Assembly (NCBI RefSeq): GCF_001552555.1
Contig: NZ_BCRK01000037.1
Coordinates: forward strand, 1 to 39,028
Source of the DNA: Nocardiopsis trehalosi NBRC 14201
Lineage (GTDB): Bacteria; Actinomycetota; Actinomycetes; Streptosporangiales; Streptosporangiaceae
Length of the DNA: 39,028 bases
Reading direction: 5' to 3'
Position 1 is the stretch's first letter, and each line of letters begins with the position of its first letter. Shown piece by piece: positions 25,450 to 31,723 of this stretch. The notes under the pieces were generated by a model. It made no database searches, was not told where the DNA came from, and saw only the letters and a list, made by a program, of their open reading frames with translations. The position numbers and the translations under genes are program-made.

Positions 25450-26396
25450 CGGGCGGAGACCCTCACCTTCGGGTTGGCGGCCAGGCCCACGATGTCGGCC
25501 AGCAGGTTGACCACGATGTAGACGGCGGCGATGAGCAGGGTGACGGCCTGGATGACCGGGAGGTCGCGGGTGTTGATGGCGTCCATCAGCGCCAGCCCGA
25601 TCCCGGGGAAGCCGAACAGGTACTCGATGGCGACCACGCCGCCGGCCAGCCAGCCGAGCTGGAGGGCGATGACCTGGGCGACGGGGCCGATGGCGTTCGG
25701 TGCGGCGTGCCGCCAGATCACCGTCCGCTCGGGCAGGCCCTTGAGCCGCGCCTGCTGGACGTACTCGCTCTCCAGCACCTCGATCATGGACGCGCGCATC
25801 ATCCGGATGATCGGCGGGCTGACGGCGAGCACCAGGGTGGCGACCGGCAGCACGAGCTGCTCGGGGTCCTCCAGCACCGCCTGCCCGTTGCCGGCGAACA
25901 CCGCGGGCAGCAGGTGCAGGAACCCGGTGGAGAACGCGAGGATCAGCAGGATGCCGACCGCGAACTCGGGGATGGCCGCCAGCACCAGGGTGGCGGCCGA
26001 CGTCGCGTGGTCGGCGGCGCGGTCGCGGCGCAGCGCCGAGTAGGCGCCGAGGAACACGGCGACGGGGGTGGCGATCACCGCGGCGAGCGCCATCAGGGTG
26101 AGGCTGCCGACCGCGCGCTGGGCCAGGTACTCCGAGACCGGCAGCGCGTTGGCGAACGACGTGCCGAGGTCCAGGGTGACCACCCCGGCCAGCCACGACC
26201 CGTACTGCACGACGAGCGGGTCGTCCAGGCGGAGCTGGGCGCGCAGCGCCTCCAGGCGCTCGGGGGTGGCGTCGCGGCCGAGGATGGCGCGGGCGGCGTC
26301 GCCCGGCAGGGCCTGAGTGGCGAGGAAGACCACGAGCGAGACCACGAACAGGGTCAGCAGCCCGTAGGCGAGGCGTTTGAGGACGAGACGTGTCAT
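25446..26396 (-). CDS. Second ABC system permease (DppB-like)
   Basis: A 316-aa channel subunit. The N-terminal helix begins L-V-L-K-R-L-A-Y-G-L-L, followed by the extracytoplasmic LRLDDPLVVQYGSWLAG and DLGTSF segments usual for DppB. The coupling loop reads SEYVQQARLKGLPERTV, and EYLFGFPGIGLALMDAI is the conserved end block. It lies about 46 bp after the binding-protein gene and overlaps the next permease gene by 4 bp. Confidence 0.93.
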   Translation of the reverse strand: MTRLVLKRLAYGLLTLFVVSLVVFLATQALPGDAARAILGRDATPERLEALRAQLRLDDPLVVQYGSWLAGVVTLDLGTSFANALPVSEYLAQRAVGSLTLMALAAVIATPVAVFLGAYSALRRDRAADHATSAATLVLAAIPEFAVGILLILAFSTGFLHLLPAVFAGNGQAVLEDPEQLVLPVATLVLAVSPPIIRMMRASMIEVLESEYVQQARLKGLPERTVIWRHAAPNAIGPVAQVIALQLGWLAGGVVAIEYLFGFPGIGLALMDAINTRDLPVIQAVTLLIAAVYIVVNLLADIVGLAANPKVRVSAR

Positions 26397-26442
26397 GTGG
26401 CGACCTTCGGTGGGGACGACGGACGGGCGGCGGGGCGGAGGG

Positions 26443-28026
26443 CTAGCCCTCGATGCGCACCCGGTGGAACCCGTACGAGGTCAGCGGATGGCCGGTGACC
26501 GACGGTTCGAAGCCCGTGACCCTGCTGCTGAACGCGTCGACGGTGTTGACGAATCCCCAGACGATGTAGCCGCCGCGCTCGTACTCGATCTCCATGGCCC
26601 GCCGGATCAGGTCGGCGCGCTCGTCCTCGTCGACGGTGGCGCGGGCCCGCTCGATGAGGCCGACCCACTCGGGGTCGTCCCAGTGGGTCTCGTTGAACGC
26701 GGCGTCGGGCATGGAGCCCTGGGCGGCCTGGGAGAGGTAGTTGCGGGTGCTCCAGAAGTCCATGGCGAACGTCCACTGCAGGTAGTTGTCGCCGTAGAAC
26801 TCGGTGGAGGTGGTCTGGCGCAGGTTGACGGTGACCCCGGCGTCGCGCGCGTGCTCCTTGAACACCATGGCGGCGGCCTCGGCGCCCGGGCTGATGGGGC
26901 CGGTGACCAGCTCGACCTCCAGGCCGTCGCCGTGCCCGGCCTCGGCGAGCAGCCGCCGCGCCTCCTCGATGTCGCGCTCCCGCTGCGGCAGGTCGTCGTG
27001 GTAGGCGGGGTCGAACCGGCCGTAGACGTCGTTGCCGACGCTGCCGTACCCGGCCAGGGCGACGTCGACCATCTGCTGCCGGTCGACCATCAGCCGGAAC
27101 GCCTGGCGGACCCGGACGTCGTCGAACGGGGGCTGGTCGACGCGCATGGTGAACGGCAGCCACATCCCGGTCTCGGAGTCGAGGACGCGCAGGTTGTCGT
27201 TGGCCTCGATGACCGGGATGAGGGCGTGCGGGAGCTGGCTGATCACGTCGACCTGCCCGCCGACCAGGGCGTTGACCCGCGCGGTCTCGTCGGGGAAGTT
27301 GATGATCTCCAGTTCCGCGACGTAGGGCATGCCCTCCTGCCAGTAGCCCTCGTGGGCCGCGAACAGGCTGCGCTGGCCGGGGGTGAACTCGACCAGCTTG
27401 AACGGGCCGGAGCCGATCGGGGCGTCCGGGTCGTAGCTTTCGGGGACGATGCCGGTGCTGTACTCGGCGACGAGGTCGAGGAAGGTCACGTAGGGCTCGG
27501 TGAACACGAGTTCCGCGGTGCGCTCGTCCACCACGCGCAGGTTGTCGCGGTCGAGGGTGGCGAGCTGCGCGGCGTTGACCCCGGGGGCGTCGGGGTCGGT
27601 GATGCGGCGGAAGGTGAACACGACGTCGTCGGCGGTGATGGGCGACCCGTCGTGGAAGGTCAGCCCCTCGCGCAGGACCACCGTCCACACCGTGGCCTCG
27701 GCGTTGGACTCCACCGACTCGGCCAGCGCCATGCCGATGGAGTAGTCGGTGCCGAAGGCGCACAGGGTGGAGTACAGGTTGTGGGTGCGCGCGATGTCGG
27801 TGTTGTCGGTGGGCTGGTGGGCGTCGAGGGTGTCGGCCGCCGAACCGCCGGCGACCCCCACCCGGAGCCGGTTGGCCACCGAAGCGCCGGAGCCGCCGGA
27901 ACCGCCGCCGCACGCGGCCAGGGCCGGGACGACGACGGCACCGGCGGCTCCGGCCTTGAGCAGGCCGCGGCGGCTGGGGCCGGTGCGGACGGGGGGACGG
28001 GTGGGCGGGGTGGGTGTCGACGGCAC
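26443..28026 (-). CDS. Second ABC system substrate-binding lipoprotein (Tat-type, family 5)
   Basis: A 527-aa binding protein. The N-terminus carries a twin-arginine motif S-R-R-G-L-L-K (residues 18-24), a hydrophobic stretch and a lipobox L-A-A-C with Cys39, so a folded lipoprotein exported by Tat is predicted, unlike the Sec-type binding protein at 15169. The SBP_bac_5 body follows, with TVWTVVLREGLTFHDGSPIT (about 115-135) and GSGPFKLVEFTPGQ (about 205). The start is GTG at 28026 with CGAGGT 8 nt upstream. It is the first gene of the minus-strand operon. The ligand is unknown; Tat export can accompany binding of cofactor-like ligands, but that is only a hint. Confidence 0.9.
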   Translation of the reverse strand: MPSTPTPPTRPPVRTGPSRRGLLKAGAAGAVVVPALAACGGGSGGSGASVANRLRVGVAGGSAADTLDAHQPTDNTDIARTHNLYSTLCAFGTDYSIGMALAESVESNAEATVWTVVLREGLTFHDGSPITADDVVFTFRRITDPDAPGVNAAQLATLDRDNLRVVDERTAELVFTEPYVTFLDLVAEYSTGIVPESYDPDAPIGSGPFKLVEFTPGQRSLFAAHEGYWQEGMPYVAELEIINFPDETARVNALVGGQVDVISQLPHALIPVIEANDNLRVLDSETGMWLPFTMRVDQPPFDDVRVRQAFRLMVDRQQMVDVALAGYGSVGNDVYGRFDPAYHDDLPQRERDIEEARRLLAEAGHGDGLEVELVTGPISPGAEAAAMVFKEHARDAGVTVNLRQTTSTEFYGDNYLQWTFAMDFWSTRNYLSQAAQGSMPDAAFNETHWDDPEWVGLIERARATVDEDERADLIRRAMEIEYERGGYIVWGFVNTVDAFSSRVTGFEPSVTGHPLTSYGFHRVRIEG

Positions 28027-28520
28027 GGGCGACCTCGGTTCGGCTCGGCGGCGGCGGACCTTCTGCCGGGCGCGGAACCTGATCGGCGGACCGGACGGCG
28101 GGGGCCGTGGCCCACCGCCGCGGGCGCGCCGCGCGCACCGACGTCCCGATAGTCGTCACCCCGTCCGCGCACGTCAAGCCGTGTCGGGGCGGTGGCGCAG
28201 CGTGCCCGCCGCGCCGGCGGGGGCGGGCGGCGGCGGTCGCGGGCCGGACGCGTGAAAGCCGTTTCCAACAGCGGCTATGCGAAAATCGCACCCGCGTCCG
28301 GAGTGCGCGGCGGGTGGCCGCGTACGCTGCGCGGGGACGCCCCCGCGGCGTTGTCCGGGGCGCGGACGTCGTGATCCAATCGATGTCACCGAGTGGCGAA
28401 ACCTTGTTGTTTAGAGCCGGGTCTGTGTCGTGGGTCGCATAACGGGCGACCGCCCGGTTGCTCCTGCCCGGCCGACCCGGGCGCGTCCGCCCCCGCGCCC
28501 TGCCCGCGCCCCGCCGTCGC
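28027..28520 (-). other. Intergenic region upstream of second ABC operon
   Basis: 494 bp without a credible gene. It should hold the promoter of the minus-strand ABC operon, but no -35/-10 pair convinced me. A short dyad (AGCCG-N10-CGGCT) lies near 28257-28276. A 6-bp hairpin at 28466-28482 may terminate the ATPase gene that ends at 28521. Open frames here are composition artefacts. Confidence 0.45.
28466..28482 (-). terminator. Possible terminator after CooC/MinD-like gene
   Basis: GCCCGG-CCGAC-CCGGGC: a 6-bp stem with a 5-nt loop about 40 bp past the stop codon. Weak compared with the other hairpins in the window. Confidence 0.35.
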
Positions 28521-29510
28521 TCAGGCGGTCGCCCCCGCGGCCGCGGCGCGCTGCGCCGCCAGCTTGTCGGGGCCGAGCACGAAGTCGGGGTCGACCTGCC
28601 CCGCGAGGTCGGCGCCGGTGGCGGCGCCGGCCCAGGCGCGCGCGTTGCGCAGGTGGAACTCGACGCTCTGCCGGGTGAACCGCGGCCAGTCCTTGACCGC
28701 GCCGTCGACGGTGTCGCGCATCCAGGCCAGGGTCTTGGCGTTGTCGTCCTCCAGCTCGGCGAGGTCGGGGTGGCGGCCCTTCTCCATGGCGCGGACGAAC
28801 GCGGAGTGGCCGAAGCAGGCCGCGAGGGCGTCGCCCACGTGCTCGCGCAGGAACTCGACGTCGGCGGCGTCCTGCACCTTGTTGCCGATGACCCGGATGT
28901 CGACGCCGTGGTCGCGGGCGTAGTCGGCGTACTGGCGGTAGACGCCGACGCCGCGCACGGTGGGTTCGGCCACCAGGAAGGTGACGTCGAAGCGGGTGAA
29001 CAGCCCGGAGGCGAAGGAGTCGGCGCCGGCGGTCATGTCGACCACCACGTACTCGCCGGGGCCGTCGACCAGGTGGTTGAGGTACAGCTCGGCGGCGCCG
29101 ATCTTGGAGTGGTAGCACGACACCCCGAGGTCGTCCTCGGAGAAGGGGCCGGTGACCATCAGCGTGGCGCCGTCGACCCGGTGGCCGAAGCGCTCGTGCA
29201 CGGGGTTGCCGGGCGCCATGCCGAGCAGCAGCGACCCGGGTCCGGGCGGGGTGGTCTTGACCATCTCGTCGGCGGAGCCGATGCGCGGGTTGGTGCCGCG
29301 CAGCAGCTCCTTGATGTCGCGGATGTGCGCCCCCATCGGGGGGATGCGGGCGAGGTCGGCGGGGGCGACCCCCAGGGCCGCGCCGAGGTTCTGGTTGATG
29401 TCGGCGTCGATGGCCACCACGGGGAGTCCCGCGGCGGCGAGGTGCCGGGTGAACAGCGCCGACAGGGTGGTCTTGCCGCTGCCGCCCTTGCCGGCGAACG
29501 CGATCTTCAT
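28521..29510 (-). CDS. CooC/MinD-like P-loop ATPase
   Basis: A 329-aa SIMIBI-class ATPase. The N-terminus has the deviant Walker A GKGGSGKTT (7-15, with signature Lys8 and Lys13), then DADINQN (about 36-42). Other pieces are YVVVDMTAGAD and VAEPTVRGVGVYRQY, typical of the CooC/ParA group, and the base-recognition-type IGNKV. In CooC such ATPases insert nickel into carbon-monoxide dehydrogenase using a C-x-C pair; no C-x-C is visible here (only isolated Cys, for example in VSCYHS), and no CODH gene is nearby, so a metal-insertion role is not established. The ATG at 29510 starts directly at the P-loop strand; the upstream frame is unlike the family. A promoter-overlapping palindrome lies about 60 bp upstream. 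Function unknown. Confidence 0.85.
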   Translation of the reverse strand: MKIAFAGKGGSGKTTLSALFTRHLAAAGLPVVAIDADINQNLGAALGVAPADLARIPPMGAHIRDIKELLRGTNPRIGSADEMVKTTPPGPGSLLLGMAPGNPVHERFGHRVDGATLMVTGPFSEDDLGVSCYHSKIGAAELYLNHLVDGPGEYVVVDMTAGADSFASGLFTRFDVTFLVAEPTVRGVGVYRQYADYARDHGVDIRVIGNKVQDAADVEFLREHVGDALAACFGHSAFVRAMEKGRHPDLAELEDDNAKTLAWMRDTVDGAVKDWPRFTRQSVEFHLRNARAWAGAATGADLAGQVDPDFVLGPDKLAAQRAAAAGATA

Positions 29511-29569
29511 CGGATGGTGCCTTTCGACTACACGGGTGCGGCGGACGGGCGCCGCCGCACAGGGATGGA

Positions 29570-29582
29570 AACGATTATCGTT
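29570..29582. promoter_or_regulatory. Perfect palindrome AACGAT-T-ATCGTT (operator-like)
   Basis: A 6-1-6 perfect dyad about 60 bp upstream of the CooC/MinD-like start, overlapping its predicted -10 box (29574-29579). The shape and A/T-rich core resemble Fur/Zur-family metalloregulator boxes. Regulator assignment is inference. Confidence 0.5.
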
Positions 29583-29603
29583 GCTTGCCACCCATCGTGT
29601 CAG
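29574..29603 (-). promoter_or_regulatory. Predicted promoter of CooC/MinD-like gene
   Basis: On the minus strand, CTGACA (29598-29603), an 18-bp spacer and GATAAT (29574-29579) form a good vegetative-type pair. The start codon is about 60 bp downstream. Confidence 0.5.
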
Positions 29604-29902
29604 GCATTTCACCGGATCGTGTCCTGGCGGCCGGGTCGGCGCCCGCCGGACCGCGGCCGCACCCGGCCGCCCGGGGCCGCGTCCGGCCCCCCGCTCTTCT
29701 GACCAGGTGATTTGCGCAGGTCAGTAAGGTGGTGAACGGTTGTGGGCCGCAGATTTTGTCGTATCGCGATGGGACACATGGCCGCGTTTTGTGGGGTATT
29801 CGAGAACAAGTGGGGTGCGGTGTGCTGTCCTGGTCATGGTGCGCCGTTGTCTAGGGTGAGGCCGTCGGCTACCGCCGGGTGGTGATGGGGAGTGAGACGG
29901 GG

Positions 29903-30415
29903 ATGACCGATTCGCAGCGACTCCGCGAATACGCCGCTGCCGACCCCTTCGACGCGCCCGATCTGGAGGCGAGCGAGTCCCCCGGCGACACCACCGACCA
30001 CACCGTCTGGAGCTGCGTCGGCAACCTCACCGCCGTGCGCTCCATCCGCGCGCGCGTCCGCGAGTTCCTGGAGCGCTCCGGGCCGCCCCGCTCCCTGCTC
30101 GACGACGCCGAACTCGCCGCCAGCGAACTCGCCACCAACGCCCTGCTGCACTCCCGCTCCGGCCAGGTCGGCGGCGTCATGACCCTGTTCATCCGCTCCG
30201 GCCGCGACCGGGTCCGCGTGGCGGTCGCCGACCAGGGCGAGAAGCGCCCCGAGGGCGTCGCCGGCTCCTCGGCCGTGCGCGAGGAGAACGGCGACTACGG
30301 CCGCGGCAAGCTCATCATCGAGAGCTGCACCACCCGCAGCGGCGAGTACTGGACCGAGAGTACCCACGTCGCCTGGTTCGAGATCGACCTGCCCGGCGGG
30401 CTGATCGGCGCCTGA
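29903..30415 (+). CDS. HATPase-domain protein (RsbW/anti-sigma-like)
   Basis: A protein of about 170 aa with one GHKL ATPase domain of the HATPase_c_2 type after an acidic N-terminal stretch of about 40 residues. The N box is ASELATNALLHS, the G1 box VADQGEKRP, and the G2 region GDYGRGKLIIESC. The ATG at 29903 follows GACGGGG; starts at 29879 (GTG) and 29885 are alternatives. Such proteins are numerous in actinomycetes, where they may bind sigma factors or anti-sigma antagonists. No sigma factor or STAS-domain partner is adjacent, so this is an orphan. It converges on the half-length adenylate-forming protein gene 36 bp away. Confidence 0.85.
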   Translation: MTDSQRLREYAAADPFDAPDLEASESPGDTTDHTVWSCVGNLTAVRSIRARVREFLERSGPPRSLLDDAELAASELATNALLHSRSGQVGGVMTLFIRSGRDRVRVAVADQGEKRPEGVAGSSAVREENGDYGRGKLIIESCTTRSGEYWTESTHVAWFEIDLPGGLIGA

Positions 30416-30451
30416 GGCCGCCTGAGGCTGCCCCCGCCCGCCCCGGCGCGG

Positions 30452-31318
30452 TCAGCGGCGCGCGGCCACGCGCACCGGGGTGGGCGCCCCGCGCACGGTC
30501 ACCCCGAGCGCCGCCAGGGCGTCGTGCGGCGGGGCGCCGCAGGGGTCGCAGGGGTCGCCGGCGTCGGCGGTGACCACCGACGCCCCGTTCCACAGCGCGG
30601 CGGCCGCGAGCGCGGCGCGCTCGGGCTCGGACATGCGGTGGTCGACCGCGACGGTGTCGCCCGGCGCCAACCGGAGGTCGGCGGCGTAGCGCCGGAACCG
30701 CCGCGCCAGGTCGGCGTGCGGGTGCAGCCGCGTGCGCGGCCCCGACGGTGCGGCGGTGTAGCCCAGGATGCCGTTGTCGAACAGGCCGCGCGCGGGGTCG
30801 TAGTCGCTGCCGTCGGGGCTGGGCAGCAGGAGTTCGCCGAACGGGGTGGTGTCGGGCGCGGCGCCGAACGCCACCACCTGGCGGACGCGGGAGCGGTCGG
30901 CCAGCTCCAGCGCGATGTCGGCCAGCGCGGCGGTGACCAGGATGATCCGGACATCGGTCGCGGTGAGCAGCTCGATCAGGGTCTCCAGGTCGGAGGTGAG
31001 CTCCATGGGGAGCGCGACCCCGCCCACGGCGAGAACGGTGTAGACGGCGGTCAGGCGCTCGGGGCAGACCGGCGCCAGGACGCCGACGACGTCGTCGGGG
31101 CACATGCCCCGGCGGCTCAGGCCCGCGGCGGCGCGTTCGACGGTCGCCGCGAACGCGACGGCGTCGGTGCCGCGGCCCCGGGAGTCGGTCACCGCGGCCC
31201 GCTCGTCCAGGCGGCGGAGCCGGTCGAGCAGGCCGCCGGTGAGCGACCCCGTCGGATGGGCGCCGGCGCCGGCGCCGCTTACGACGCCGGCGCCGGTACA
31301 CGGCCGGTCGACCGCCAT
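30452..31318 (-). CDS. Half-length ANL (AMP-binding) homologue, probably non-catalytic
   Basis: A 288-aa protein matching only the first part of acyl-CoA synthetase/adenylation enzymes (normally about 500 aa). The conserved frame is recognisable: AAAGLSRRGMCPDDVVGVLAP (split here: residues about 64-83), VYTVLAVGGVALPM (92-105), then LGYTAAPSGPRTR (185-197). The last should be the Thr/Ser-Gly-rich P-loop Y-T-S-G-T-T-G-x-P-K-G; the Gly-Thr-Thr-Gly core and the Lys are lost. The protein ends after LGVTVRGAPTPV, before the adenylate-binding core and the whole C-terminal domain with the catalytic Lys. Yet the frame is clean and GGGGGGAGG precedes the ATG, so it is not an obvious decayed pseudogene. 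A regulatory or scaffold role is possible. It sits beside two LuxR-type regulators. Confidence 0.75.
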   Translation of the reverse strand: MAVDRPCTGAGVVSGAGAGAHPTGSLTGGLLDRLRRLDERAAVTDSRGRGTDAVAFAATVERAAAGLSRRGMCPDDVVGVLAPVCPERLTAVYTVLAVGGVALPMELTSDLETLIELLTATDVRIILVTAALADIALELADRSRVRQVVAFGAAPDTTPFGELLLPSPDGSDYDPARGLFDNGILGYTAAPSGPRTRLHPHADLARRFRRYAADLRLAPGDTVAVDHRMSEPERAALAAAALWNGASVVTADAGDPCDPCGAPPHDALAALGVTVRGAPTPVRVAARR

Positions 31319-31723
31319 GGTGTGGCCTCCCCCCTCGGCTGACCGCCTACCGGGCTCGTCACGCCCCCTCCACGTGGCGAGCCCGGTGGCGCCGTGCCCG
31401 CGGTCGCCCCGGATGCTCCCCTCTGCGCATCCGGAGCAGCACGGCCCGCGGTGCCGTGGCCTCAGCGGGCCCCGTCCGCCCCGCGGCCCCCCAAGGGCAC
31501 GGAACGGCGGAGGCCCACGCCGCCTCCACGGCTTCCCGGAGGTGTCCGCCCTCCAGGACGCCCGGGCCGCTCCGCCGATCCGCCGAAGCGGTGGCGGGCC
31601 GCGGCCCATGCCCATGACATTAGCGTTTTCGCGCGCTTTTGCACATGCATTCTCAGGTGCACCTGCATATGTAAATTCACTCTGCGCGCGGGCGGTTCCG
31701 GATCGCCGCAGGTCGCGGGGCGG
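31319..31723 (-). other. Intergenic region with AT-rich palindromic segment
   Basis: 405 bp between two minus-strand genes. Most is GC-rich and empty, but about 31613-31680 is strikingly AT-rich for this genome and contains the 12-bp palindrome at 31654-31665. A 72-codon frame crossing it (31462-31680, minus) has Arg/Gly-rich low-complexity sequence and is not called. Confidence 0.5.
31654..31665. promoter_or_regulatory. Perfect palindrome CAGGTGCACCTG
   Basis: A 12-bp perfect palindrome flanked by ATGCAT (31646-31651) and GCATATG (31665-31671), in an AT-rich patch about 335 bp upstream of the half-length ANL gene. Likely promoter/operator region; the regulator may be one of the neighbouring LuxR proteins, which is inference. 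Confidence 0.4.

Larger units (their letters stand above)
29511..29902. other. Divergent region between ATPase and HATPase genes
   Basis: 392 bp without a gene. The side near 29510 holds a palindrome and a promoter-like pair for the minus-strand ATPase gene (29570-29603). The rest is comparatively AT-rich and presumably carries the promoter of the plus-strand HATPase gene; a TAGGGT box near 29853 is possible but lacks a good -35. Confidence 0.5.

Noticed and set aside
30452-31318. Calling the half-length ANL gene a pseudogene
   Set aside because: There are no internal stops or visible frameshift, the ribosome site is strong, and I see no remnant of the missing half next to it; annotated as CDS with doubtful catalysis.
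31462-31680. 72-codon minus-strand frame beginning MNLHMQVHLRMHVQKR
   Set aside because: The start lies in the AT-rich operator-like patch, most of the protein is Arg/Gly/Pro low complexity, and no ribosome site is evident.
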